A DNA stretch of 64,000 nt from Symbiodinium kawagutii (GCA_009767595.1 VSDK01016810.1:5155-69154), one strand, 5' to 3'. Counted from the stretch's first letter, positions 30,963-35,204 are shown. The notes: generated by a model from the letters alone, not told the origin. Numbers and translations are program-made.

Positions 30963-32519
30963 GGATTAATAATTGTCATCGCCATCAGTATCTCATTATT
31001 GCCTTGGTATGTTGGTGTCACGAAAGCTAGCTTGCTAGAGCTGGAGTTGTGTTTTCTCTGGAATACTGACAGCTATTAAAGGAAACAAAAATCATTTGCG
31101 GTGATCATTCCAGCGCACCCCCCTCCAGCAGTGGCATTTGCACTTGGACTATGTTGCACTATGCTGTGATCATTTTTTGCAGCAGAAGGGGATACAGTGG
31201 GTTTCACCTTTGAAGTTTGTGATGGCAAATGAAGCCAAGTATAAACATGACATTGATCAAAAGAACAGGGGACCTGGCATTGCTTTCTGCTTGGTGCACA
31301 TGACACGAATAGAATTGACAGTATTCCTGACTGTTGTTGTTCGACACTTGGGCATCAAGTGTGAAACTATTGTTCACATTTTTGAAAATAAAATATGACT
31401 TTTGTACATTCATAATTTGCCAACAACAGGGCTACTCACAAGAATTGATCAGTACCGACCACTAGTGAACTCTTCGTGATCATTCTCTGAGGAGCATGAT
31501 TCATTCTGAGAAAGCATCCATCATCAGTTGCGGGTTGTCAAAAAATGATTACTATCAGATGTTTTTGGGGTACCCTGAGCTCTCAAGAAACCAGCTAGTA
31601 CTAGCTGAGGCTGTGTGAACAGTTCCTGCCTGGAAGACGTTCAGCCGAGGCTGTCAACCGTCAGGGATGCCAACCAAATTTGCGTCTTCAATCAGGGAAG
31701 AATTGTTGAGAAAGGTCGCCATGAGACTTGGCACTCACAGGGTGGCAGGGCGCCACGACCAACCAGCCACCAGCTCACAAGGAGCTGCCCGGGAACTGCT
31801 AGATTTTTGGTGATTTTCTACATGATCAATCATCAAAAATGATTCATATTAAACCCATGTTTGACCCATCATTATGCCCTACACTTCGCCATGATCAGGC
31901 ATCAAATCTTGTTAACCGTGAGGTATGTCACCCTGATCATTGCCGCTGTGGATCACCTCCATAGGCAGCTCCATCCCTAGCCACCTTTGTTGGTGATTCA
32001 CCAGGAGCCATTCGTCAATCAGTTTGGTTGCTACCAGGTGCAACACAGCCGCCTTCCCAGCCCCGGGACAGGGCAAAGCCTCCAATCAGCTGTGGTGGTG
32101 CCGATTCGCCGGGCTGTGCTTAGTCACTAGTATACCCAACAGTAGTGATGACCCCCCTAGTTAGTTCCAGGGCTTTAAACAAACAGGGTGGGTCATGAAT
32201 ACTCGAGACCCAAGAATGCAATGAACTTAAAACCAAAGTTCACTACCAGTTACGGTTTTACTCAAAAATCAAGTAATCCGTGGCACTCATCAAAGCTGCC
32301 TTTGGACCCCCCAGGCGCACGCCTCGCCACGCCTAGGAACAGCTCATTGCAGTGCAGGGTGGTCACTACTCCAAGCTGGTGGCGGCACAGCAGCTTCTCA
32401 GCTGCTTGGGTGGGGAGCTGCGGCTAGAGCTCGGGGTCTCGTGGATATCCCTGGCCCGTCAAAGCCAGGGAGCGAGGCCAAGAGCGGCCCACCAGGTCAG
32501 TTCACTAAATGGTGGTTGA
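919..32519 (+). CDS. ABCB/MDR-type ABC transporter, 3' three quarters, 28 exons
   Basis: An ATP-driven membrane exporter (ABCB family: TMD1-NBD1-TMD2-NBD2 in one chain). The 28 exons listed separately join in frame to about 921 residues plus a stop; a full ABCB protein is usually 1200-1300, so TMD1 and the start of NBD1 lie upstream of the window. Seen directly: NBD1 Q-loop LVEQEP, signature LSGGQ, Walker B VLLLDE and H-loop VVAHR; a linker; TMD2 with hydrophobic segments; NBD2 Walker [10 protein letters not shown]-loop LVQQEP, LSGGQ, VLLLDE and IIAHR. Both sites therefore look catalytically complete. All 27 internal acceptors are AG followed by G; donors are 14 GT, 9 GC and 4 GA. Exons are GC-rich, introns AT-rich. 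The substrate cannot be told; export of lipids, peptides or xenobiotics is typical of the family. A 10.6 kb LINE sits in intron 23. Exon ends at 10500 and the C-terminal tail are the least certain. Confidence 0.92.
984..1989 (+). other. ABC intron with a 24-bp direct repeat
   Basis: No coding signal. Positions 1807-1830 and 1886-1909 are near-identical (one mismatch), with TAAACC/CTACCAGTAG pieces of the same unit in opposite sense between them. Confidence 0.5.
1990..2051 (+). CDS. ABC transporter exon 2: NBD1 up to Q-loop
   Basis: Completes DG and encodes [20 protein letters not shown], the D-I-x-x-L-N-x-x-W-L-R region leading to the Q-loop Gln. AAG/G acceptor and a GA donor (CAG/GACGAT). 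It joins directly to EPILF of the next exon. Confidence 0.87.
2297..2398 (+). CDS. ABC transporter exon 3: NBD1 after Q-loop
   Basis: Encodes [16 protein letters not shown], then a Gly-rich [19 protein letters not shown]. This is the ABCB EPxLFxxxxxxNIxxG block plus the helix before AxAHDFI. GT donor, phase 0. Confidence 0.88.
2465..2548 (+). repeat. Perfect 20-bp inverted repeat in a 245-bp intron
   Basis: GTTAAGTAGCAATAGCTATG at 2465-2484 is exactly complemented at 2529-2548, with a 44-base spacer. It could fold into a strong hairpin in the pre-mRNA between exons 3 and 4. Confidence 0.85.
2644..2694 (+). CDS. ABC transporter exon 4: NBD1 AHDFI helix
   Basis: Encodes [17 protein letters not shown], the conserved xANAHDFIxxLPxGYxT segment. 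GAG/G acceptor and GC donor (AAG/GCGTTC). Confidence 0.88.
2787..2962 (+). repeat. Compound (TGA)n/(TGG)n microsatellite
   Basis: About 28 uninterrupted GAT units, then a TGG/TGA mix. It produces long poly-Met, poly-Asp and poly-Ile frames that are not genes. The rest of the intron to 3369 holds nothing recognised. Confidence 0.95.
3370..3447 (+). CDS. ABC transporter exon 5: NBD1 signature motif
   Basis: Encodes [20 protein letters not shown] and ALIRKP: the LSGGQ signature and the helix after it. Twenty-six whole codons, CAG/G acceptor, GT donor. Confidence 0.93.
3448..5456 (+). other. Introns around the 21-nt exon: TGATGG-rich, nothing coding
   Basis: Repetitive GGTTNATGATGG-type sequence, a (GA)n run at about 3924-3941, and no frame with protein-like texture apart from the microexon at 4410. 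Confidence 0.5.
4410..4430 (+). CDS. ABC transporter exon 6: 21-nt microexon, Walker B
   Basis: Seven codons, AVLLLDE, form the Walker B strand with its catalytic Glu. It fits exactly between RKP and ATSALD. GAG/G acceptor, GC donor (GAG/GCGGGT). The flanking introns are about 1 kb each. Confidence 0.8.
5457..5543 (+). CDS. ABC transporter exon 7: NBD1 D-loop region
   Basis: Encodes [20 protein letters not shown] then LDQGGRTTI: the D-loop SALD and the strand leading to the H-loop. Twenty-nine codons; CAG/G acceptor, GC donor (ATC/GCCACT). Confidence 0.9.
5792..5881 (+). CDS. ABC transporter exon 8: NBD1 H-loop
   Basis: Encodes [20 protein letters not shown] then [10 protein letters not shown]: the H-loop His and the conserved end of the domain. 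GAG/G acceptor; GA donor (GAC/GAGCCT), matching the GA donor at the equivalent site of NBD2. Confidence 0.9.
6262..6357. mobile_element. Short inverted-repeat element, TGGTGG family, diverged copy
   Basis: Begins TGGTGGTGCCTCAACAT and ends CTTTGAGAAACCACCA, which are mostly complementary. Internal GATTTGGGGG resembles the other copies. No target duplication is clear. Confidence 0.5.
6585..6662 (+). CDS. ABC transporter exon 9: end of NBD1 and linker
   Basis: Encodes [20 protein letters not shown] then REEDPQ, the usual EL-x-x-x-x-G-x-Y-x-x-L end of an ABCB NBD running into an acidic linker. CAG/G acceptor, GC donor (CAG/GCTGCT) chosen because it keeps phase 0 into the next exon. Confidence 0.8.
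8022..8115 (+). repeat. GGGAGGGAGC dispersed repeat, copy 1
   Basis: Shares TTGGGAGGGAGC, GGAGCTAAGGAGCTACCAGG and a final TGGTAG with 27819-27914 and, less closely, 56526-56631. Confidence 0.65.
8203..8272 (+). repeat. 29-bp tandem duplication
   Basis: Two identical 29-base copies (8203-8231 and 8244-8272), each beginning CGATTGGGCCACTAATG, with a 41-base period. Confidence 0.85.
8540..8624 (+). CDS. ABC transporter exon 10: inter-domain linker
   Basis: Encodes [20 protein letters not shown] then WEDDRTRN plus one base. Linkers are poorly conserved, so support comes from phase, GC content and splice signals: CAG/G acceptor, GT donor (ATG/GTTAGA). Confidence 0.65.
9001..9063 (+). repeat. 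(TGA)n microsatellite
   Basis: About 21 pure TGA units in the intron before exon 11. Confidence 0.97.
9524..9664 (+). CDS. ABC transporter exon 11: start of TMD2
   Basis: Encodes [20 protein letters not shown], then [18 protein letters not shown] and VGFTMLG. This is the elbow helix and the start of TM7, corresponding to the 'lakLnkpEw' region of ABCB TMD2. GT donor after one base of Gly. Confidence 0.82.
10068..10176 (+). CDS. ABC transporter exon 12: TMD2, TM7 end and outer loop
   Basis: Completes [20 protein letters not shown] and continues [17 protein letters not shown] plus two bases of Trp. CAG/G acceptor and GT donor. The phase matches both neighbours. Confidence 0.82.
10368..10500 (+). 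CDS. ABC transporter exon 13: TMD2, TM8
   Basis: Encodes [20 protein letters not shown] then a hydrophobic [20 protein letters not shown]. The 3' end lies in a GTG repeat: GT donors after 10500, 10503, 10506 or 10509 would all keep phase 0. Confidence 0.75.
10812..10901 (+). CDS. ABC transporter exon 14: TMD2 intracellular loop 3 start
   Basis: Encodes [20 protein letters not shown] then [10 protein letters not shown], matching the ABCB pattern GxxFxxAGExLxxRLRxxxFxxxLRQ. A second AG/G acceptor four bases upstream would shift the phase. GA donor (CAG/GACCGA). Confidence 0.87.
11416..11510 (+). CDS. ABC transporter exon 15: TMD2 after LLRQ
   Basis: Encodes [20 protein letters not shown] then [11 protein letters not shown] plus two bases. 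It is the counterpart of the family's E(V/I)xWFDxxxxxTGxLxxxLxxD segment. CAG/G acceptor, GC donor. Confidence 0.85.
11822..11843 (+). CDS. ABC transporter exon 16: proposed 22-nt microexon
   Basis: Encodes the last base of a Gly codon plus EISLQSE. It gives the expected eight residues between GATG and NIA of the ABCB alignment, and is preceded by a pyrimidine-rich TTGTTTTGCAG. The donor is GT (GAA/GTTGTC). Length and phase fit, but so short a call is tentative. Confidence 0.5.
11880..12152 (+). CDS. ABC transporter exon 17: TMD2 TM9-TM10
   Basis: Ninety-one codons. Begins [20 protein letters not shown], then [19 protein letters not shown], the paired TM helices around the GW(R/Q)L turn. Continues with [20 protein letters not shown], the EA-x-x-x-I-R-T-V-x-x-F counterpart, and ends EKKLEDW. 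GT donor. Confidence 0.93.
12278..12619 (+). CDS. ABC transporter exon 18: TMD2 TM11-TM12 and coupling to NBD2
   Basis: The longest internal exon, 114 codons: [20 protein letters not shown], hydrophobic [20 protein letters not shown], then [40 protein letters not shown] and GHVEFKE. It covers the last two TM helices and the strand entering NBD2. GC donor (GAG/GCGGGA). Confidence 0.94.
13167..13286 (+). CDS. ABC transporter exon 19: NBD2 A-loop and Walker A
   Basis: Encodes [20 protein letters not shown], then [13 protein letters not shown]. The A-loop Tyr and a full Walker A P-loop are present. The upstream join KE/VHFRY is seamless. GT donor. Confidence 0.95.
13469..13569 (+). CDS. ABC transporter exon 20: NBD2 after Walker A
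   Basis: Encodes [20 protein letters not shown] then [13 protein letters not shown] plus two bases. GAG/G acceptor; GC donor (GAT/GCGACT) required by phase. Confidence 0.92.
13687..13761 (+). repeat. GATGAT/CATGAT microsatellite
   Basis: Trinucleotide GAT repeat shifting into a palindromic CATGATCATG repeat. Located between exons 20 and 21. Confidence 0.95.
13862..13937 (+). CDS. ABC transporter exon 21: NBD2 Q-loop
   Basis: Encodes [20 protein letters not shown] then GQEDA. In NBD1 the intron falls between Q and E of this motif; here they share an exon. CAG/G acceptor, GT donor. Confidence 0.93.
14417..14491 (+). CDS. ABC transporter exon 22: NBD2 ANAxDFI helix
   Basis: Encodes [20 protein letters not shown] then VTLPQ. 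The start is set by CAG/GATGCA, which supplies the family's usual EEV-x-x-AA-x-x-AN helix. GC donor (CAG/GCGCTG). Confidence 0.9.
14640..15372 (+). repeat. AACCATCA-biased intronic block
   Basis: Dense degenerate copies of CCATCATTAACCATCA, the reverse complement of the TGATGGTT texture of other introns. It fills most of the intron before exon 23. Confidence 0.7.
15424..15473 (+). CDS. ABC transporter exon 23: NBD2 signature motif, last exon before the LINE
   Basis: Encodes [16 protein letters not shown] plus CA of the Gln codon. The signature Gln is completed by the first base of the next exon 12.2 kb downstream. CAG/G acceptor, GT donor (TCA/GTGCCT). Confidence 0.9.
15583..15673 (+). repeat. 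(ATG)n/(TTGATG)n microsatellite
   Basis: About 20 ATG units followed by four TTGATG units, in the intron that also hosts the LINE. Confidence 0.95.
15885..16160 (+). repeat. Opposed arrays of TTTTCC and GGGAAACC
   Basis: A roughly 10-12-bp tandem of GGTTTTCCTAGG-like units (15885-15977) faces an array of complementary CGGGAAACCATGG-like units (16105-16155). Together they could form a long imperfect hairpin. Confidence 0.7.
16978..16992 (+). repeat. 5' target-site duplication of the LINE
   Basis: TGGTGGTTTTAATCA, identical to 27579-27593. It lies immediately before the element. A 15-bp perfect repeat 10.6 kb apart that brackets exactly the two-ORF unit is best explained by target-primed insertion. 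Confidence 0.9.
17060..21745 (+). CDS. LINE ORF1: cytosine-5 DNA methyltransferase fused to ORF1p-like protein
   Basis: About 1561 residues. The frame is open from 16922, but the first 46 codons cover host flank, the TSD and leader, so the first ATG inside the element (17060) is taken. Residues about 137-490 form a C5-methyltransferase: motif [13 protein letters not shown] (140-145), motif [10 protein letters not shown] with catalytic Cys240, motif [11 protein letters not shown] (E278), motif VIII PVKRPRW (316) and motif [12 protein letters not shown] (474). Residues about 490-1450 have no domain I recognise; a late segment may fold like an RNA-binding ORF1p (inference). The C-terminus is a heptad-rich coiled coil ending in a Lys/Glu/Asp-rich tail, typical of LINE ORF1 proteins. 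A 48-base N gap (21438-21485) interrupts the coiled coil without breaking frame. Likely role: binds element RNA and may methylate CG sites in element or host DNA (inference). Confidence 0.93.
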   Translation: MQFHPSDDSLAEWRAMMLDHEIVGSTKCDAAVHVAPRRSLLVQSLERVEASNIFEAEVVTPLGTSAWCAINRYMTWDTEDTVGKTMLLWDHHQRFDHVSQYWVLQAFANDFEPGFDYHVDKHAVVLPVGTVQPGQSLHVLELFAGYYGGWHRALQHMHAHHGLHHQTIAIENDLRACAFFCTVFAMSHKLPIFDGHQNLAPDFFDTVMTSCILHADVTSMTWVPAVSKWHPQLMVMSPPCPPWSNAAAGHGLASGQGMIFPEALMLGKYLKPDIILVENVVGVSQHEHYAQLIHTMQHVGYKLLWSGTIELANLCPVKRPRWLALMVRVGDDSITELPMQLLSTLQTTNPILFKSVFMQPTVDLERLRITEDVKRILSDPRYAPVGRKRKATPQDVWNERCYNGWSTLPCFLASYGTQHKFVREGQERQCLAHVAVIGGASARYWHPIEILMHHMAIGDTLLPLEEQEAWKALGNQIAVPHAALMIHNALRMLNHVSWDWNWDQLVDTLQKQRINTANGLIQTTQAGLWITKDVDEPSLLSPQHVDAFVHFVNSFGLSFMPEGKWWSVEGLHDLVSGKPSIHDADNMTMSQVSQNILPTEADDTETPEAMPIYVPLQFQFAHATLDGWAFSQVAPDAIPKLWKGCLIPQTVPSNGDDGTSEILLVATEHANPSISSQKIVPCWIEGKLILLNVPKEVEAKPVLEQALQVELFDACGPLSPYTVTNRIVGCQDFCIRYLPCCDDPTVVLAAFHSGKVTYDYETLHDSWNVRIEGETATVDTLVNLFANSLHPDDLSRLGRMLTIERHVGSAVVSYRTKDHRIPFPPGTWSFIMATAISRAILAKMPLQTPCVVCIKWEGRPIWEGLVDWDTSAVVLESLLQVGLSPILHFAALRMISMGKRLYTKVGDLVTQGTTKITMHAIPEIWGGAGPSSAKCQHRQQTKNSVAASLLEQGIELSWIHAHVDQMIDKLGIAAVVPAVGQPPGNIRHARIAQLFADAQMPLPNRPKKGAYAPDAMRTKQRRKTLAPPNPADYRLNCSYLVNEDGTCTQQVHDLRGQSTGALLTDVAYATPWLQQNVKLSSDELAMIVMGDAEGKTNLPGQKIVVPCFNREDKQVLVHATMFQMGQKQLRIKPWDVNRVTSSSSKVCSITLWAEDWTAEQWNHAMSKTNQFLKDILAHDRMESAIEGCWGRTLRRGKSTATVHDATSLQTHASITATDFPQFLAASGFNRLWVVPKEDGQLSQDYKVLWMPHMKQDMVRLNAAAAQLPQMSGLVKGRNSFGIRVHKASYKESWQKLFPDVEVPNEIPSNLAFKLEPLPYGTNPSQIREWAQTVGWDLKPVRPLGPRAWLITCGVQPPNQILAWNGNPLLPIQLQSRHKQETQTAIVAGPRARKEPGNKQDKAQTPATGSTDPWAQWIEQHPHHAGNVTPSQAAPARSVQGPLEQKFQNQDARIQNLEERXXXXXXXXXXXXXXXXXKILDTQETQSTNLQKIEEYTKGTEQRLGDQLNAAVASVKNDLSQSFSHAITKQSQSFDASLRELKNLLLQSKRKTPGKEEDDMSS
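17466..18545 (+). other. C5-methyltransferase domain of ORF1
   Basis: All the key conserved motifs occur in normal order: SAM-binding FAG (17477), the END acidic residue after motif I, PPC with the catalytic Cys at 17777, ENV at 17891, KRPR at 18005-18022, a variable target-recognition stretch, and GN at 18479. The 'PCP' after the active Cys replaces the more usual PCQ; known C5 enzymes vary here. No accessory BAH, PWWP, ADD or chromo domain is visible. The domain sits near the N-terminus, not at the end as a late cargo would. Confidence 0.93.
21438..21485. other. Assembly gap (48 N) inside ORF1 coiled coil
   Basis: Forty-eight unknown bases, equal to 16 codons. The reading frame and coiled-coil texture continue on both sides. 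The true length is unknown; a repeat could have collapsed here. Confidence 0.99.
21764..27481 (+). CDS. LINE ORF2: APE endonuclease, reverse transcriptase, RNase H
   Basis: 1905 residues, starting 18 bases after the ORF1 stop. Residues 1-201 are hydrophobic and Cys-rich (19 Cys) and end GEAKNPGP. Residues about 205-440 are an APE-like endonuclease: GLSET with E238, VVGDFN with D364 and N366, FPTHAPVV with H435; it nicks the target. Residues about 800-1085 are the reverse transcriptase: motif [10 protein letters not shown] (D953), motif C AYADNWGW (D1047, N1048). A CCHC knuckle (C1372, C1375, H1383, C1388; C-x2-C-x7-H-x4-C) follows. RNase H is at about 1458-1620: YTDGTCTH (D1463), AEFSAME (E1527), HTDSQTC (D1546), [10 protein letters not shown] (D1614). 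The last 290 residues are unassigned. How ORF2 is translated (reinitiation or separate RNA) is unknown. Confidence 0.95.
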   Translation: MHAFLQFATSCSYVVALGFAIPLQMRSCFVTCGDSTCESMTCQLSGRTCISWLANLLLLMSLFSCSHLLLHQVIILWSRKAPKTEPLISSQVSADMCQGSCNLLNKCQCFLCASEGRRCYTVDHDFARDVIPCLLFSNMILWPTALHLVSGTQAFLQPSGCYAALICNSFLPFDLCQCQLHEWRPCLGVAFRWGEAKNPGPQQLLRLGILNPTSVKNKSQQLLDFMCSNHLHLLGLSETTATHDTQLMLETKLRRRDVKCIWSPPVPMQQSLENQDGTMRGKPGGTAVWASTKIRQRILPKTEGLRTHRVVYSIAWLGQLQFQLVVCYGYPQNCTGAKDFTMQMLQEVYDQVTSLPLPFVVVGDFNLDLAAMSTWDLWASQGAKELREMYESLYHTSMPPTCMNKTWPDNAILCPVMQNFVQQIEVLPMVDFPTHAPVVVTLQSHEAQPLRPQLALPKTFMDYELTEQDLATAAQDLGVPDVLNLSEWGHHVEEVVSHALQLSQHAGTREHKTLPKAYRGRCKPRMPTMQPFPCTVKPARKGEYQPDGEVTNFGARSRIKQYRRIQSLVQQLRAVQQEGITDKKQAALQLEWQAILRSRSFGKVFVNWLTDHPEIGYPPWPLPSPEWLFDVQQVVLFSLQAHLNADAQLNKLFQQFKREQAQKQGSKEHYAYLRPPANSCLRELSVPTQIECSATWQPDAQSVEVAVDPETLFLGSPVSVDNHLGWIMATDVHSVRVQFADMPPAECQVNMVTIQQDKIIHDPNAIAEELSRYWEPLWNSDVQPTHEQLDRFQQLVDNLPLKIPSMNVDMELQQWKLAIRRMRGGTARGFDGFSAWELKLLPDELVELLKETILEYSAGLPEWFMRARTCPVPKTASIPTSKQIRPITVLPLLYRLYSAVVCRQILVIWNKAIPYSITGLLPTRGSRDAAYASQVLLERASQTDNPLSGLILDIQKCFNMIWHHVGPPLLRAMGVPDEIVDRWIGSIKSMTRCWDFQQCTFQPTRTSRGFPEGDSHSVLAMLAISVLWVFEIRNVCGEAVNPTAYADNWGWATTNPALNETAVTTTLEVTGLCGLLLDWQKTWFFATTTEEAELAAAHLTRAVPTQTIQRMHHSKDLGFEMRYSGPRRLGHVTDRFEAALQRTHRLTHLRADADEKEKLWLTSIFPQGFYGAEISPPPEPVIKKFRSKVADAIFGPCSAMTPSFALLMGKRTILDPGYLLIWFAITFARRWLIRVQQSQRQAFYELAALFQGTLAHVKGPATALAHYLSQIDWKLDRAGFLHVGPFTKLHILDDSKSRLRRYLVQSWQADLPIRFTERKTLYHMPPISRIDTVAILNTFPAKDRANLIRELSGGFQTMTQQAKWQNDNDGLCVHCSMTDNRYHRIFECPAFEHVRAPYQVTMDWLQSDGDGKIAELPVVFEHQDSETHQLLHEIEPLPVVGSEFFALARRRRDAALPLHVYTDGTCTHPASPSTPRAGFAVVVDLCECDRQRMQQVQHYLVTGNMPDTFQVLSQSRSSFEQDIGRAEFSAMEVVTRLPGEVFVHTDSQTCLQNLDKLRHGTFNWDSGSNLDIATRISSQLHDGHTFLKVKAHQCPTKDTPVIEAYHILGNMFADVKAKETCQLGWSDFTAHLEAKHLRQQEVRLHIQQLYHCLLDLQQARIQAEQVVTMREHEAILDLFRDMSGNVARLAAYKPENSERKPFPEQHNLLFAVFPWGGVLAAAFQSWYDELEWSSDAHSAASCRSGVSWLELALSFSMFLQATLPVIRVDAEGTRQLVMISTRRDQTEYHVTLADMAATMQLMWGHFLSYAGLDEGVDVTRGLNRSLMWAGFTQHSSGFKPRPSFPWQADVIKFVSDNLSGMGTYDHLVDMFWASDERSWDLDAWNWCEVRDKSYKTRRKYWLQRS
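27482..27578 (+). other. LINE 3' end: short UTR with hairpin, no poly(A)
   Basis: Ninety-seven bases after the ORF2 stop. They contain a small stem (CTCA at 27537-27540 paired with TGAG at 27545-27548, extendable by the C run before it and the G run after it). The end abuts the target duplication directly. Such tails may be what the reverse transcriptase recognises (inference). Confidence 0.55.
27579..27593 (+). repeat. 3' target-site duplication of the LINE
   Basis: Second copy of TGGTGGTTTTAATCA, followed by TTTTTTATTTTCCC of the original intron. No adenine tail separates it from the element. Confidence 0.9.
27723..27768 (+). CDS. ABC transporter exon 24: NBD2 after signature, first exon after the LINE
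   Basis: Supplies the last base of the signature Gln, then [18 protein letters not shown] donor after PA gives DPAVLLLDE at the junction, matching NBD1; a GC donor one codon earlier is possible but leaves the motif one residue short. Confidence 0.9.
27819..27914 (+). repeat. GGGAGGGAGC dispersed repeat, copy 2
   Basis: TTGGGAGGGAGG start, GAGCTAAGGAGCTACCAGGA core, AATGGTAGG end. It lies in the intron just after exon 24. Confidence 0.65.
28388..28461 (+). CDS. ABC transporter exon 25: NBD2 Walker B and D-loop
   Basis: Encodes [20 protein letters not shown] then IALD plus two bases. The Walker B Glu and the D-loop SSLD are present. GT donor (TCG/GTCCCG). Confidence 0.94.
30015..30059 (+). 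CDS. ABC transporter exon 26: NBD2 H-loop
   Basis: Encodes the end of Arg plus [14 protein letters not shown] and two bases of the next Arg: the strand and His of the H-loop. GAG/G acceptor, GC donor (CAG/GCAACT). Without it the protein would lack its switch His. Confidence 0.88.
30859..30962 (+). repeat. (ATC)n microsatellite
   Basis: Long ATC/ACC repeat, opposite in sense to the ATG repeats earlier in the same gene. Confidence 0.95.
31650..31722 (+). CDS. ABC transporter exon 27: end of NBD2
   Basis: Completes Arg and encodes [20 protein letters not shown] then KGRH. GA donor (CAT/GAGACT), equivalent to the GA donor of exon 8 in NBD1. GAG/G acceptor. Confidence 0.92.
32337..32519 (+). CDS. 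ABC transporter exon 28: C-terminus
   Basis: Encodes [19 protein letters not shown], the standard C-terminal tail, then about 40 unconserved residues to a TGA at 32517-32519. The tail crosses a stretch (32443-32455) that is the reverse complement of part of a dispersed repeat at 8022-8115. So the stop, or a further splice (GTCAGT at 32496), is uncertain. Confidence 0.75.
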   Translation, partial: EQLIAVQGGHYSKLVAAQQLLSCLGGELRLELGVSWISLARQSQGARPRAAHQVSSLNGG

Positions 32520-33782
32520 TCTATACCATTTATGGTTGATCTACCATTGGTTTTACCAAATGGGGTTGATCACTAGTCAACTCTTGTTGATCATATAATT
32601 GAAGTTGATTGGTGATTGTTGACTAAGAGTCGTCGCGGTGGTTAGTTTGTTTGTTGATAATTCCGGTAATTTTTGGTTGGTACTGGGTGATAATGGTAAA
32701 TGGGGAGATTAGTTCTTATTTGCAAGGTTTTGTTCGCTTGGGTTTACCGGCATTTTGGATGGCATTTGTTTTTGGCTCGTAAGTACCTGGAATGAGCCGA
32801 TTCGACTGGCATAATCCGGCATATGGGTCGTTCAATCACTATAGAAGCAGCTAGCAAAGTTGTGACTTTGACACGTTTGCGGGTATTGAAGGTGTGCACG
32901 CTTGGTTTAGGTGCAATCCTGATTTGTGGGAGTTATGGTGATTAATCATGTGAGTATGGCTGACTCAAGAACGAAGGCCTGCGAAACCAGTTTGCATGTG
33001 AGCACTCACAAATTGCTCACAGATGCAGCATTCAAACTGATGCTTTCCTGGGAAGTCAAAAATGAGTTTGAGTTCCGCTCAGCAGTGCCAGGGTATCACC
33101 ACCCACCGCTGTCCAGGATAAGCATTTGATTTCGACGAGCAAAATGCAACGCGTGAAATTCGCGAAAGAAAAGTTTTGAGCCAAGAGGGGCATCGCCTTG
33201 CCGAGATTTTGTTGATGAAAAAAGTATGCCTTGTCACAGCAGGGAGAATGAGTTTGCTCATGTCCTGCAATGATGGAAGATGATCCAAGATGAAGATATG
33301 ATTGACTGCGAATGGTGGAAGCCCCTAGATTTCTCATCAGCAGACTGCACCGGTTTTTTCTCAGCGAAGCGGCTGCAAAGCGTGCAGCGCTGTGCCACGA
33401 CACGACGGGTTGAAAAAATGGTCGGCACGGGGTGCGGAAGCGGTCGAAAATGCTCAGAGAGCGACGTTTTGGGGGAGTGCAACATGGTGCAACCCCCAAC
33501 AGCTGGGTGCTACAGCTGCACCACCATTTTACTGCATGGGTTATTTGCCCGGACAGCTTCCATCTGTCAACAAAGATTATGGTCGGTTGGGGTAGTTGTT
33601 CGGAGGAGGTGACAACAGCACGATGTGGTAGAACTCTCCGGGGCATCCCCACGTAGCCTGCAGGCGCACGGTTATGCAGCAGAGAAGGCAGCCCCGCAGA
33701 CGAGGAGTCCTGTGCTGACCAGCTGGGGGTTTGTTTGTCCTTATTGATGATGAACCATGGTTACCACATGCTAACACAACCG

Positions 33783-33882
33783 CATGTTATCACATGTTAC
33801 CGCGTGCAACCACATGTTACCACATGTTATCACATGTTCTCAAATGTTCTCACATGTCACCACATGTTGCCACATGTTACCA
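33783..33882 (+). repeat. 10-bp tandem repeat, ten units
   Basis: Unit close to ACCACATGTT, repeated about ten times with point changes. Confidence 0.9.
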
Positions 33883-35204
33883 CTGTTCATTAATGGCTGG
33901 CTGATGAGCATGGCAAATCAGATGTATTTACTTGTTTTACGGCTACACTACTTATTTGATACAAGCACGGACCAACAATTTCAAAGAAATGTTGTTGTGC
34001 TATGTGTGCGATTTTCAGACAATGTGAGGTGAGCCAAGAATTTGGCGAAAGTGCAGCCCCTAAACTGCTTGGGGGCAAGATGTTTTCGTCATTTCCCTGG
34101 TGGGCCGTTTGCCATGCCAAGCCATCAGCATTGGACCAATGTGTATGTGTGAACAGTTCTTGACTGAAAAGCATGGATGTTTGATGCACAACTTCTTTAG
34201 TGATGGGTAATTTTACTGGTATAGTGGTCAGAAAACAAATTGGTCACTGATTGGTTTCTCATGATGCTTAATGGATTTAACAGTGGATAGCAAACGGTCG
34301 TTCAACGTGGTTCATAATTTGTGGCTGGTTTCAAGCATGGGTCTCAAGATAGGGTACACCCTAAATCATCCAATATTTAGCATTTGTGCTAATAAACCAT
34401 CTATTTTTGGAGGTTCGTAATCTTAAAAAGCCTCATGAGACTCCATATCCTTTGTACTACTACCTTGGGTATGATTGGGGAGCTCTTCAGCTCAACCAGC
34501 TGGAAAGTGGACCTTACTAGAAACATCTAGAAACTAGAAACCATCCATTTCCGGGGGGTATTGACTGTGTACGAACATCATTGGACATGTGATGGTCAAC
34601 CCTGGAGATTGATATGGGATCATTGTGGATCAGTGATTTCTGTTCACGGAGGCCTCCGCAGCCTCCCAGGACTTTCTATCCCATGCCAGCAGCCAACGGC
34701 CTTCTGTTACAGCCACACTCGCCACGTTGTAAGCGTGGCATGCAGGGCAGGGTGGACCTATGTTGACCTCAGCTGTCGCCAGCGCCCTGTACACCTGATG
34801 CTGTGGGTCAAGTGCCCCTAGTGAACTAGTCCAACTGTTTGGATGTTCATCCATTCTTAAGGTTTTCCTTGAGGAATTCGCCCAGGAAAAAAAGATGTTG
34901 GTTGTTTTTAGGTGTTGCTTTTCTTTTGTTTACAATATCTCTTATTGAATTGTTGGTTATTGCTTAGGATCGACCATTCGTTAGTGCTGGGTGTTCACTC
35001 CGATGTTTGTTGGTACTCACCGCCTTGGATGTCGATCCCTAAATCGCTGCTGTGAGTTGTGAAGCACCCGGGGGGCGCCCGGGGAAAGACAAATCATTTG
35101 CCAGGCCAGTTTATCCACTCGATGACTTGCGGAATCAGCCCTGGTGCGCGCTGCATGCTGCGCTTAGCATCTCTAAGCATGTTTGATTTGGAGCTTTGCC
35201 AAGT

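Larger units (their letters stand above)
27769..32336 (+). other. Introns of the 3' part of the ABC gene
   Basis: AT-rich, with CCATCA blocks at about 28100-28330 and a GGTTAATAATGG texture at 28540-28960. No coding signal beyond exons 25-27. Confidence 0.5.

Noticed and set aside
32768-32790. Relict dinoflagellate spliced leader near TTTTTGGCTCGTAAG
   Set aside because: Only a short partial match; the rest of the leader is absent.
33783-33882. CRISPR-like array
   Set aside because: Ten-base direct tandem without spacers in a eukaryotic intergenic region.
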